Assembly (NCBI GenBank): GCA_034414595.1
Contig: DAOULY010000009.1
Coordinates: 6,006-70,005 of the forward strand
Origin: DAOULY01 sp034414595
Lineage (GTDB): Bacteria; Chloroflexota; Dehalococcoidia; SZUA-161; JAUWZY01
Length of the DNA stretch: 64,000 nt
Direction of reading: 5' to 3'
Below are positions 1 through 8,844 of this stretch, in pieces (position 1 is the stretch's first letter; every line of letters begins with the position of its first letter). Position numbers and translations under genes: made by a program. The notes below the pieces were generated by a model. That model did not search any database, was not told the DNA's origin, and was given only the letters and a program-made list of their open reading frames with translations.

Positions 1-458
1 TGCCATTTATTGCGCCAGCGATCGAGCAGGACCATATATGTCTCGGCATCTCGTTCTGAGAACTTTGCTATTTCCTTGTAGGCCTTGTCCACATTTTCCG
101 GCGCTGGCGTGACCTCTCCTGTTAGCTTATCTGCGACCTTAAACGCTGGGTAGGTGATTAAGGACGTCTCATCATCGAATATAATTCCTGCGCTCAGTTC
201 AGGTATGACGTGGTTAATACCTTTCTCCCACAATTTGAAGTCGCCGTATGCCGGGTGGCCATAGAAACGCACGATGCTGGCACAGGGGTCGGTGAGAAAC
301 CCGGGAAGGATTTGCTCATCACCACAGGCTCCGCCGCCAAGCTCATGCTGTCGCTCAAAGATGGCGGTTTCGAGCCCTGCCCATTGAAGATAACAGGCAA
401 TTACTGTGCCATGATGCCCACCCCCGATTATCACTGCATCATAGCTCTTGTCAGCCAT
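1..458 (-). CDS. FAD-dependent oxidoreductase, phytoene-desaturase-like (partial, N-terminal 152 residues)
   Basis: The frame opens with ATG at 458 on the minus strand and stays open to the window edge, so the C-terminal part lies outside. The first residues carry the dinucleotide-binding motif IIGGGHHG and the acidic strand end IFER, typical of the FAD-binding Rossmann fold of phytoene-desaturase/amine-oxidase type oxidoreductases. A purine-rich AAGGAGAG Shine-Dalgarno precedes the start. Over the visible 152 codons it is almost identical to the complete gene at 556-2220, with only scattered conservative changes, so it is a tandem duplicate read in the same direction. The substrate is unknown. 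An upstream ligase (2394-3722) suggests work on a CoA-activated or carboxylic substrate, which is inference. Confidence 0.85.
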   Translation of the reverse strand, partial: MADKSYDAVIIGGGHHGTVIACYLQWAGLETAIFERQHELGGGACGDEQILPGFLTDPCASIVRFYGHPAYGDFKLWEKGINHVIPELSAGIIFDDETSLITYPAFKVADKLTGEVTPAPENVDKAYKEIAKFSERDAETYMVLLDRWRNKW

Positions 459-472
459 TTGTCAGCTCTCCT

Positions 473-531
473 TTTCCTGACTGTCTTTCTTTTACATTCA
501 TACCTGAGGGCAATGCGTCAACCAACTTTTT
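473..531 (-). pseudogene. Fossil of the 3' end of a PaaK-like ligase gene
   Basis: This spacer between the two FAD oxidoreductase copies aligns on the minus strand with the last ~60 bases of the intact PaaK-like gene at 2394-3722: shared blocks include AGTTGGTTGA, CATTGCC and GTATGA, with small indels that break the frame. It shows that the duplicated unit was ligase plus oxidoreductase and that the second ligase was almost wholly deleted. No open frame remains. Confidence 0.6.
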
Positions 532-555
532 CATAAGACAGCTGTCATACGGACT

Positions 556-2220
556 TCAGTACGGGCGGCCCTTTTCCTCCCAAATCTTGCGTAGTCCCAG
601 GTCCTCGGCGATTACCTTATAGCAAATATAGCCGCTGCCCCTGCCGATAGCGACCGAGGGATGTGTTGATGAGGAGCAGAGATAGACATTCTTTACCGGC
701 ATTCTGTATCCCGAGAGCTCAGGAGTTGGTCTCAAACGGCCCCATTGCGAGGCCGCCATTGAGCCCATGCTAGTACTACCTTCGAGCATATTTATGTTTC
801 TGGTAACAACCTCGAACGGCGTGCTCACGACAGAGCCGATGACGTTGTCCATGGTCATATTAGGTGCGTAATCCTGCCATTGCCTTATTGCTTCGTTGGC
901 GAAGTCCTTTCCGATCTGGAGCCATTGCCTCTCGGTGAAATACCTGGCGGGGCATGCTGCTTCGCCGAAAAGAGCGACGTGCTTTCCCTCAGGAGTGCGA
1001 GTCGGATCCCATCTGGTGTGGGGACAAATAGTCAGCGTTACCTTGTCAGCATACCCTCGAGTGAAGACCTGACGGTCATGCTCGAATATGTAGTAATCGA
1101 GATCCTTGGGCATGAGTTCGAGTCGGGGTACTTCCTGGCAGTCCGGGTTGTGCTGGGACGCCTTGTATTGAGGTAGTTCGTGCATGGCAACATGGCCCCA
1201 CATGACTTGTCCCCGGTCATAGTCGATGTTGCGCACCCGTTCTGCTACTTTAGGGCTGACATGCTCTTCACCGATGAGCCTGAAAATGAGCTGATTAGTA
1301 TCGACATCGGCGACGACCACCTTTCTGGCCTCGATCTCAGTGCCATCGGCGAGACGAATGCCCTTTGCAGCACCATTATCGATGATTATCTTATCCACCT
1401 CGTGGTGGACAAAGAACTTGCCTCCCATTTCGCTGAAAGCGCGCTGTAAGGCGTGGGTTACAGCGTGAGACCCCGACATGACAAACGAGGTCGGAGACCA
1501 GGACATCATCGTCCCAAGACTGTGAAGCATGGAGTAGACGGAGAGCACGTCATCGTGGCGGCACTCAGTGTTCGCCGCCGTGGTCTTCAGGAAGAAGAGT
1601 CTCATCTCAACGCTTTCAAAGAGGTCCAGAGCACGTTGGGCTGTGCTCATGAATTGATATGCTGGATCGATCCCGTCTACAGGATCATCGAACAATCTCT
1701 CGATGGGGTCCTGCACCTCCCATGGGGGCGGAGCAGTAAATAGATGCTCTCGCCAGGCAGCCTGCCACTTATTGCGGTACTTCGCAAGCAGGACCATATA
1801 TGTCTCAGCATCCCTCTCTGAGAACTTTGCTATTTCCTTGTAGGCCTTGTCCACATTTTCCGGCGCTGGAGTGACTTCCCCTGTTAGCTTATCTGCGACC
1901 TTAAACGCTGGGTAGGTGATTAAGGATGTCTCATCATCGAATACAATTCCTGCGCTCAGTTCAGGTATGACGTGGTTAATGCCTTTCTCCCACAATTTGA
2001 AGTCGCTGTATGCAGGGTGACCATAGAAACGCACCATGCTGGCACAGGGATCGGAGATAAATCCGGGAATGATTTGCTCATCGCCACAGGCGCCGCCGCC
2101 AAGCTCGTGCTGTCGCTCAAAGATGGCGGTTTCGAGCCCTGCCCATTGAAGATAACAGGCAATTATTGTGCCATGATGCCCACCCCCGATTATCACTGCA
2201 TCATAGCTCTTGTCGGCCAT
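556..2220 (-). CDS. FAD-dependent oxidoreductase, phytoene-desaturase-like
   Basis: Predicted 554-residue flavoprotein of the NAD(P)/FAD-dependent oxidoreductase (phytoene desaturase/FAD-dependent amine oxidase) superfamily. Residues 8-16 form the GxGxxG-type ADP-binding motif (VIIGGGHHG), followed by FER at the end of the second strand and GGGACGDE near residue 45. The C-terminal region has the usual glycine-rich FAD-contacting stretch around SVAIGRGSGY. Length is normal for the family. The ATG at 2220 follows an AAGGAGAG Shine-Dalgarno. It lies 173 bp downstream of a PaaK-like ligase on the same strand and is followed by a near-identical copy that leaves the window. The substrate is not evident; a desaturase or isomerase acting on an activated ring or alkyl chain is plausible but unproven. 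Confidence 0.88.
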   Translation of the reverse strand: MADKSYDAVIIGGGHHGTIIACYLQWAGLETAIFERQHELGGGACGDEQIIPGFISDPCASMVRFYGHPAYSDFKLWEKGINHVIPELSAGIVFDDETSLITYPAFKVADKLTGEVTPAPENVDKAYKEIAKFSERDAETYMVLLAKYRNKWQAAWREHLFTAPPPWEVQDPIERLFDDPVDGIDPAYQFMSTAQRALDLFESVEMRLFFLKTTAANTECRHDDVLSVYSMLHSLGTMMSWSPTSFVMSGSHAVTHALQRAFSEMGGKFFVHHEVDKIIIDNGAAKGIRLADGTEIEARKVVVADVDTNQLIFRLIGEEHVSPKVAERVRNIDYDRGQVMWGHVAMHELPQYKASQHNPDCQEVPRLELMPKDLDYYIFEHDRQVFTRGYADKVTLTICPHTRWDPTRTPEGKHVALFGEAACPARYFTERQWLQIGKDFANEAIRQWQDYAPNMTMDNVIGSVVSTPFEVVTRNINMLEGSTSMGSMAASQWGRLRPTPELSGYRMPVKNVYLCSSSTHPSVAIGRGSGYICYKVIAEDLGLRKIWEEKGRPY

Positions 2221-2393
2221 TTGTCAGCTCTCCTTAACGTCGTTAAATCCAACCCTGATCCTGTGCTTACTAAGCCATACACCCAAAGTGGCATAGTACA
2301 CCACAGCCATTTGCGCTGTTGCTGCCTACACCATGGATCAGCAATCACACTAGCCGAGTATTTACGATTCTTGGCCGATCATCGGTAGTGAGA

Positions 2394-3722
2394 TTAGGTG
2401 GGGCGCTCTTCATACAGTTTTCTGACTAGCTTCCCTTTATACTCATACCGAGGCAATGATTCAACCAACTCTACAGCGGCGCGAAAGACCAGCTTCTCTC
2501 GAAGCAACCGCTCTATGTCTGTTTTCAATTGGGCCAGGTCGCCAGGTTGCTCGCCTAATTCAATTTTGATCTTCATTGGCGGTTCTACCTGGGGACCTGG
2601 GGATTCCAGCTGGATCTCGATTTCACCACTGACCCTGGGGCTCATGGTGGATACCACATCTTTTACGGCTACGGGATAGACATTAACCCCAAGCACGGTC
2701 AGCATATCGTCAGTCCTTCCGAGCACATTAATACGGAATCCAGTCCTGCCGCAGTCACATTTTGATGCTGACACAACTTCGATATGATCTCGGCTCCGAT
2801 AGCGCAGCAAAGGCATGCACTGACGCTCCAGCCCTGTATATACGATTTCGCCGCGAGTCCCGTCCTTTATTTCTAGCTGCTCGCCGGTATCGGGATCGAT
2901 GATCTCAACGTGAACCAGGCCCTGCCCTAAGTAGTGCATTCCCTCCTTCTTTTGATAACATTCACCCCAAACAGCGCCTGATATTTCGCCTATGCCCATT
3001 CCCTGACACATCGAGGCACCAAAACTCTCTTCAATGCGAGCGCGGACCGTGCCTGTTCCTCCCTCGCCCCCGACAAATAAGGTTCTCAGGCCAAGCTCCT
3101 TAGGCTCAATTCCTCTCCTTTGGACTTCATTGACAAGGAACGATGCATAGGAAACGGTAGACTGCAGGGCATTAGCCCCCTGGAACTGAAAGGCGGCAAT
3201 AACCCGGTCGGTATGGAACCCCGTAGGGATGTGGAGAGACCCTATCTTTTCAATGGCATCACCAATGAGATCAGCAATAAAGGGTGCGGTTGGTATGTTC
3301 GCTACTACGCTATCTGGGCGAAAGCCAGCAGCCCAAAGAGCTCTGGCGATGACTTCTACATTTGTCTCTATATCCTGCTGGGTAAGCCCGAGGTAGGTGG
3401 GGATCCCCGTAGTACCGCTTGAGGAATAAAGGCGGACGACATCAGAAATCGCGCATGCTCGATGCTTCCCCACCGGAGGTTGGATCAATTGAGCCTCTCT
3501 GAGCTCCCTTTTCTCAGTGAAAGGCAACTTCGTTATATCCTCAAGCTTGCCTATATCTCCGAGCTCCAACCCGGCCTGTTTATATTTGTCCCTATAGAAA
3601 TCGGAGTTTTCGTAGACATATTTGAATTGCTTGAGGAACTTCTGTTGATGCAATGAATGGAATTCATCCTGAGAGATGGTTTCCATGCTTTCGTCCCAGA
3701 AATCAGAATACTTCTCAGCCAT
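2394..3722 (-). CDS. Phenylacetate-CoA ligase family protein (PaaK-like, adenylate-forming)
   Basis: Adenylate-forming acyl-CoA ligase of the PaaK/coenzyme F390 synthetase type: activates an (aryl)carboxylate with ATP and CoA in the cytoplasm. The P-loop SSSGTTGIPT lies near residue 105, followed by GGEGGTG, the adenine-binding GMGIGEISG block, and RYRSRD in the position of the family Y-R-T-x-D motif. A cysteine-containing CDCGRTG segment, common in PaaK, precedes the C-terminal subdomain. I place the start at ATG 3722, because GGAGG lies six bases upstream; a TTG four codons earlier is also in frame. Length of 442 residues is typical. It heads a minus-strand operon with the FAD oxidoreductases. 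The acid substrate cannot be read from sequence. Confidence 0.88.
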   Translation of the reverse strand: MAEKYSDFWDESMETISQDEFHSLHQQKFLKQFKYVYENSDFYRDKYKQAGLELGDIGKLEDITKLPFTEKRELREAQLIQPPVGKHRACAISDVVRLYSSSGTTGIPTYLGLTQQDIETNVEVIARALWAAGFRPDSVVANIPTAPFIADLIGDAIEKIGSLHIPTGFHTDRVIAAFQFQGANALQSTVSYASFLVNEVQRRGIEPKELGLRTLFVGGEGGTGTVRARIEESFGASMCQGMGIGEISGAVWGECYQKKEGMHYLGQGLVHVEIIDPDTGEQLEIKDGTRGEIVYTGLERQCMPLLRYRSRDHIEVVSASKCDCGRTGFRINVLGRTDDMLTVLGVNVYPVAVKDVVSTMSPRVSGEIEIQLESPGPQVEPPMKIKIELGEQPGDLAQLKTDIERLLREKLVFRAAVELVESLPRYEYKGKLVRKLYEERPT

Positions 3723-4320
3723 GTCTACCTCCAAACATTCGCCCGTGCATCACATAGCGATTACGAGCTTATTATCTTCCCAGCCTTTAATGCTGGGGAT
3801 ATATAGACATTCGTGCTTGTCATGCTATCTACTCACTTGCCTTTGCTTTATTTACCTTAGATAGTCTGGAACTGGTTGTTGCTTCTCTGAAATTGGCTGT
3901 TATCTCATTCCATAAATCACCTTCCAATTGCCTTCTTCTCTCCGTTCTTACTGGTGCCGTCAATTATAGCCTATGTATCTGAAGTTTGAGCAAGATATTC
4001 GGATACGACTATGGAATTATACTTCTATTTATGGCCTTTTGTCAAGCCTTTGAGGCAGAACATGTTGCTCAAGAAAGCATCAATTATCCGATAGTGAGAA
4101 AAACCAGAAATAGTCTACATTATCCCATCGGCCAGAAGGTATCTGGTCATAGGGTCAAGGGCCAAGTTAAAGATGTGGTAAAGATTCGCAGACATTGCCG
4201 CTACCTTAGGGGTCTTGTCGGAAAGGAATCTCCTGCCCGACCATTGCTCAATGAAACATGGTCAAGCGCGACTAAACAATAATTGGGCGTTGTCCATTTC
4301 GGGAAGGGAAAACTGGTATA
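3723..4320. other. Intergenic region without a supported gene
   Basis: About 600 bases of rather AT-rich DNA between the PaaK-like gene and the MarR gene. A 98-codon plus-strand frame at 3986-4282 has no Shine-Dalgarno and no recognisable motif. The minus-strand promoter for the ligase operon should lie in its left part, but I see no convincing box. Confidence 0.5.
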
Positions 4321-4791
4321 CTAGGGATAGGGTAATTGGTACCGCATTCCAAGTTCTGCAGTGGCGTTGTCGCGCACGGTCCTCAGATATGCAATGAGGC
4401 TGGCGTTATCTTTCTGGGATAAGCAAGACAGGATCTTGTGTATGACCTTAGTGTCCCTTGATTGCTGATAAGCTTTCTTACCTTCCTCCGTCAGTACCAC
4501 TCTTATCAGGTTCTTTCTTTCTAAGTCCTTTACCTTTACTATAAGGCCTTTCTGCTCCATGCGATCCAGTAGCCCGGACACTGTGTGGGGCTCTCGAAAC
4601 AGCCATCGCGATATCTCAGCAGGGGTGGGTTGCACCTTGAGGGCTTGTAGAACAAACAGGACGGAAGCCTGCGGTCTTGTAATGCCGACCTGTCTTAGTT
4701 CATTTTGTCTTGCTCTGGCTATTGCGTTATGAGCCTGCTGCAACAGCACCCATAGGTCTCGGTCTTTGTCTGCGCCTGTAAGATCTTCCAT
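4321..4791 (-). CDS. MarR family transcriptional regulator
   Basis: A 156-residue winged-helix regulator. After an N-terminal dimerisation helix, the segment around TRPQASVLFVLQ begins the DNA-binding domain; the recognition helix region reads TPAEISRWLFREPHTVSGLL, and the wing carries KDLERKNLIRVVLTEEGK, the usual D-x-R-x-x-x-V-x-LT-x-G signature of MarR proteins. Start ATG 4791 follows AATTAGGAGT. It lies on the same strand as the LysR gene and the ligase/oxidoreductase operon but is separated from each by 200-600 bp, so it is probably its own transcription unit. The ligand is unknown; MarR proteins near acyl-CoA ligases often sense aromatic acids or their CoA esters. Confidence 0.9.
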   Translation of the reverse strand: MEDLTGADKDRDLWVLLQQAHNAIARARQNELRQVGITRPQASVLFVLQALKVQPTPAEISRWLFREPHTVSGLLDRMEQKGLIVKVKDLERKNLIRVVLTEEGKKAYQQSRDTKVIHKILSCLSQKDNASLIAYLRTVRDNATAELGMRYQLPYP

Positions 4792-4992
4792 ATGTTGTAC
4801 TCCTAATTATAGAGCAGTTGATAAAGTATACCACAGACTAATGGATTTGACTACAGTGCTGACTGACTTCAGCCGAGGTTTCTTGGTCTGCTGCTTGCGA
4901 CCAACAGCACGCATTCATATCTGGTTGCATCGTGGGCCGAATTAGGGACTCGAATCTTATGCCTACTTGGGGACTATGTCATGTAGTCTAAC

Positions 4993-6021
4993 TTAAGGGC
5001 TATTGGGGAGCTTCGTGACAGAAGTGTAGCTGATGCTGTTTTTGAAAGCCTCTTTAATGAGTTCAACGAATGCGTCTGTCCTCGAGTGCGGGCAAATATC
5101 TGTAGGAATCAGAACGTCGGCTGTGCCCTCAATATAATCAGCAAAGGGAAGTATCCTAAGCCTATCGCCTATAATGTCCTCGCATATCAGTATCTCAGGG
5201 AGTATCCCTATAGCTCTTCCGTTCTCGGCGAATCTCCTTAGGCATTCTAAATACTCTGTCTGCACTACTATCGGATGTTTTAACTCCAGTCCCTCAGCCT
5301 TAAGCTTCCTCATCAGAAGCTCGCGCAGTGCCGATCCCTGAGGCGGGATAAGGACTGGGAATTCACATAGATTCGACAGGGACAATCTGTCGGTGTCGGG
5401 GATAGCTGTGGAGCAGCCAGCAACTATTACCCATTTTTGCATACCTAATACCCTAACGGCCTTGAGGTTAGAAGTTCCATAGTCCATGCTTGCAACAAGC
5501 ACCAAGTCATGTTGCAAGTCTAAGAGTTCTGCGACCATTGCATAGGAGGGCCCATATCTTATGTGCAGCCTTATATCTGGGAAGAGGCTCTCGAATCGAG
5601 CCGCTGCCCGGGCAACAGCAGTCGAAAACCACGAAGATGCGCCAACCCGGAAGCTATTGACCTTTGCGTTCTCCAACAGCCTTTCTGCACTCTTCGTTTG
5701 CCTGTAGATTTGCTCAGCATAGCCGAAAAGATTTTCCCCGACTTCAGTTAGGGAGACCTTTTTCCTTCTCACATTGAAGAGCTTTACCCCGCTGAAGCTT
5801 TCCAAAGCCCTAATGTGCTGAGTCACCGCTGGCTGAGTCAAGAATAGCTTGCGGGCCGCCTCGCTGAAGCTCCTCTCTTTAGCTACAACATAGAAAGTGA
5901 TCAGATGATGAAAATTTATCCCTACAGGCGATATCACATTCTCGCGCTCACAATAGGGCAAGGAACCTTTTTGGGGCGAGCAAGGACCGAGCGTATACCC
6001 CTTATTTCGATCAGAATTCAT
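4993..6021 (-). CDS. LysR family transcriptional regulator, divergent from the glycyl radical enzyme
   Basis: LysR-type activator: the helix-turn-helix covers roughly residues 36-95, with FYVVAKERSFSEAARKLF and the hallmark LTQPAVTQHIRALE, followed by a periplasmic-binding-protein-like effector domain (residues about 125-320). The first 34 residues are not part of the family; a GTG at codon 29, just before SPVGINF, would give a conventional length, so the true start is uncertain. It is transcribed away from the glycyl radical enzyme gene at 6217 with a 195-bp shared control region that holds a T-N11-A inverted repeat, the classical arrangement for a LysR regulator and its target. The inducer is unknown. 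Confidence 0.9.
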   Translation of the reverse strand: MNSDRNKGYTLGPCSPQKGSLPYCERENVISPVGINFHHLITFYVVAKERSFSEAARKLFLTQPAVTQHIRALESFSGVKLFNVRRKKVSLTEVGENLFGYAEQIYRQTKSAERLLENAKVNSFRVGASSWFSTAVARAAARFESLFPDIRLHIRYGPSYAMVAELLDLQHDLVLVASMDYGTSNLKAVRVLGMQKWVIVAGCSTAIPDTDRLSLSNLCEFPVLIPPQGSALRELLMRKLKAEGLELKHPIVVQTEYLECLRRFAENGRAIGILPEILICEDIIGDRLRILPFADYIEGTADVLIPTDICPHSRTDAFVELIKEAFKNSISYTSVTKLPNSP

Positions 6022-6126
6022 ACTCAGAATCTCAATATTATAATAAGCATGTTTGGTTACAATAGCAAGAATCTATGTTGACGGTGTTAAAAATGATAAC
6101 ATCATAAGCAAATTTGTGAAAACCGC

Positions 6127-6143
6127 ATATCTGCAAGCGATAT
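6127..6143. promoter_or_regulatory. Candidate LysR box between the LysR and glycyl radical enzyme genes
   Basis: Perfect inverted repeat ATATC-N7-GATAT, containing the T-N11-A spacing used by LysR-type regulators, 74 bp upstream of the glycyl radical enzyme start. Binding is inferred from position and symmetry only. Confidence 0.45.
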
Positions 6144-6216
6144 AAAGGATCTTGATTTTTGAGGTAGTCAGGCTTATTATAAAAAGCAAGTACATTACAT
6201 AAATGGGGAGGTAGCC

Positions 6217-8661
6217 ATGAGCGCTCAGGCGATAATAGAGAGGGAGATTAAAAGGGAGCCGTCCACTGCCAGAACTAAGAAACTCAAGGCAATGTACAAC
6301 GACGCCACGCTATCTTTGGACATTGAACGTGCCCGGTATTTCACGGAATCCTGGAAGAAAACGGATGGCCAGCCCATAGAAATCAGAAGGGCCTTGGGGC
6401 TAAAACATGTGCTGGAAAACCTAACTCCGACCATATTTGAAGACGAGTTGTTAGTTGGTCACTTAACAAGATACGTCCGAGGTGCTCAAGTCTTTCCAGA
6501 GTATGGAGCACAGTGGATTCTGAACGAAGCAGAAAAGGCAAAGACAGCAGAGGATCAATACTACGAAATAGGGAGAATGCCAGAACGAGTGGACAATTTC
6601 GTTGTCTTTGAGGTATCCAAAGAAGAACGAGCAGAATTAGTAGAAATAGCCACTTATTGGGTGGATAAGTCGCTCACCGAGCTATCTCACGAGGCTCACA
6701 AAAGCAACAACCCTGAAAGTTATGAAAGTTTCATGCGTCTTGTTTCAGAGGTCGCTTGTACTCCCATTCAGTCTACTCATATAGATGCCGCAGCGGCACC
6801 AGACCATGAGACGCTAATGAAAAAGGGGTTCAGCAAAATCATTGAGGAAATAGACGACAGAATCGGGCAACTCGATGTGAGGAAAATCGATCATTTCAAG
6901 AGCCTTATCTTCTATCGTGCGGCCAAAATTGTTTGCGAGGCGACGATAACATTTGCCAGAAGGTATGCAAATGAAGCGCGAAGGTTAGCTCAAGAGGCTA
7001 GCCCTGATAGAGCAAAAGAGTTAAATGAAATAGCGCAAATATGTGAATGGGTACCTGCAAACCCACCCAGGACTTTTCGCGAAGCCCTACAGTTCATGTG
7101 GTTTAGTCACCTCATCAGAAGACTGGAGGGCGAGTGGACTCTATCTGTAGGAAGGTTTGACCAATATATGTACCCTTACTATAAGAAGGGCGTGGAAGAA
7201 GATAGCGAAGTAATAGAACTAATAGAGATCCTGCGACTCAAATGTACCGAAGCAGAAAACTTTTTGCCACGTGCCTGGGAGGCTTTTTACTCGGGAAACC
7301 AATTCCAGCATATTACTATTGGCGGTTGTACAAGGGATGGGGAGGATGCGTCTAATGAACTCTCTCATTTGGTTTTAGAAGCAACTATGAATATGCAAAC
7401 CGTTCAGCCGACCGTAACTTTGAGGCTGAATACCAAGACGAGTGACGAGCTCTTATTAAAGGCGATTGAGTGTATAAAAACCGGGGTGGGAATGCCGGCA
7501 ATTGTTAGCGATAGTGTTGCTATAAATCATTTTCTCTCCCGTACAGAGCCAGTATCCATTGAAGAAGCAAGGGATTGGTGCCTTTGTGGGTGCCTGGGGA
7601 GAGGATTGTCTCCTTCCCAATATAGAATCTACGGGGGCTGTTGTAACGAGGCCAAGATTTTGGAGTTAGCCCTGAACAATGGTGTTAATCCCGTGACCGG
7701 GAATCAAATAGGGCTTGCAACCGGTAGCGTTGAAAGTATGAGCTACGAAGAGATCTACGATGCATTCGCAAAACAACTACGGTATGTTTGCGATTTAAGC
7801 TTTGAGGCGCATGCCTATGTAGTTGGCCTGCACGCAATGCTGACGCCGCCAGTATGGAATTCTGTGGCTACAAGGGATTGCTTGGAAAGGGGGATGGGTC
7901 TACCATGGGGTGCGAGACATCTTTCGGAGTTGTCTTTTTTATCTGTTGGGATGATCGATGTAGCTAATTCCCTTGCGGCTATCAAATATAATGCCTTTGA
8001 TCGAAAACTGCTCACTATGAAGGAGCTGATGGAGGCATTGGCGGCCAATTTTGAGGGGTATGAGGAAATTCAGAGGCTATGCCGTGAGGCTCCAAAATAT
8101 GGCAATGGTGATGAATATGTGGATTCAATAGCGGCCGAGTTATATCGAACTTTCGCCGAGACTGTAGGTTCTTATATCTCGCCTTATGGGACCCCCTATT
8201 TACCACTCGCGCAGTCTTTCAGCACTCACCCTCCTTTCGGAGCTGCTTGTGGTGCTTTGCCATCAAGTCGTGTGGCAGGTCGCACACTATGTGACGGGTC
8301 AAAATCAGCTTTTCCGGGAGACGACGTTAATGGTCCGACAGCGCTTATTGCATCCGTTACCAGGATAGACCATACACCTTTTTATGCCACGCAACTCAAT
8401 ATGAAGTTCCATCCATCTGCTTTAACAGGTGCTGAGGGTGCAAGAAAGCTGGCAGCCTTAGTCAGAACATTTACGGAAAGAGGCGGCTACCACGTGCAAT
8501 TCAATGTGATAAGTAAAGAAATGCTAATAGACGCACAGCAGCATCCTGAGAAATACAAAGATTTACTTGTGAGAGTCGCTGGTTTCAGTGCACGTTGGAT
8601 TGAACTTGCCAAGCCAGTCCAGGATGAGATTATAAGAAGGACGGAATACGGAGCCATGTAA
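6217..8661 (+). CDS. Glycyl radical enzyme of unassigned specificity
   Basis: An 814-residue glycyl radical enzyme (PFL-like superfamily). The C-terminal glycyl radical motif is RVAGFSA with the radical glycine at G789, 25 residues from the end. The thiyl cysteine is C459 in CLCGCLGRG. GRFDQYMYPYY (about residue 310) and NNGVNPVTGNQIGLATG (about 490) place it in the large-enzyme clade with benzylsuccinate/alkylsuccinate synthases and arylacetate decarboxylases. The residue two positions after C459 is Gly, not the Glu required in the diol, choline and hydroxyproline enzymes and in hydroxyphenylacetate decarboxylase, so it should not be one of these. ATG 6217 follows GGGGAGG. The activase follows at 8845. 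No small subunits of the BssB/BssC type are nearby. Substrate unknown; oxygen-sensitive radical chemistry is expected. Confidence 0.93.
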   Translation: MSAQAIIEREIKREPSTARTKKLKAMYNDATLSLDIERARYFTESWKKTDGQPIEIRRALGLKHVLENLTPTIFEDELLVGHLTRYVRGAQVFPEYGAQWILNEAEKAKTAEDQYYEIGRMPERVDNFVVFEVSKEERAELVEIATYWVDKSLTELSHEAHKSNNPESYESFMRLVSEVACTPIQSTHIDAAAAPDHETLMKKGFSKIIEEIDDRIGQLDVRKIDHFKSLIFYRAAKIVCEATITFARRYANEARRLAQEASPDRAKELNEIAQICEWVPANPPRTFREALQFMWFSHLIRRLEGEWTLSVGRFDQYMYPYYKKGVEEDSEVIELIEILRLKCTEAENFLPRAWEAFYSGNQFQHITIGGCTRDGEDASNELSHLVLEATMNMQTVQPTVTLRLNTKTSDELLLKAIECIKTGVGMPAIVSDSVAINHFLSRTEPVSIEEARDWCLCGCLGRGLSPSQYRIYGGCCNEAKILELALNNGVNPVTGNQIGLATGSVESMSYEEIYDAFAKQLRYVCDLSFEAHAYVVGLHAMLTPPVWNSVATRDCLERGMGLPWGARHLSELSFLSVGMIDVANSLAAIKYNAFDRKLLTMKELMEALAANFEGYEEIQRLCREAPKYGNGDEYVDSIAAELYRTFAETVGSYISPYGTPYLPLAQSFSTHPPFGAACGALPSSRVAGRTLCDGSKSAFPGDDVNGPTALIASVTRIDHTPFYATQLNMKFHPSALTGAEGARKLAALVRTFTERGGYHVQFNVISKEMLIDAQQHPEKYKDLLVRVAGFSARWIELAKPVQDEIIRRTEYGAM

Positions 8662-8844
8662 GGCTATCGGCCCGCTTTGGCATTGTCTCCTTTTCGGCGC
8701 TCAGGACACTATTTGGTTATCGGTTAGAGTCAGCTTCGTGCAGATAGTCTTAGGATTAATTGAGAAGAGAGATTTACTATCTCTCCCGGAGCGTCTTTTG
8801 ATTGCCACTTTCCGGTTGTACTGGGTTTCGAGATAACTTCGCTC

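Noticed and set aside
3986..4282. A 98-codon frame before the MarR gene
   Set aside because: No Shine-Dalgarno, no motif, biased composition; probably chance.
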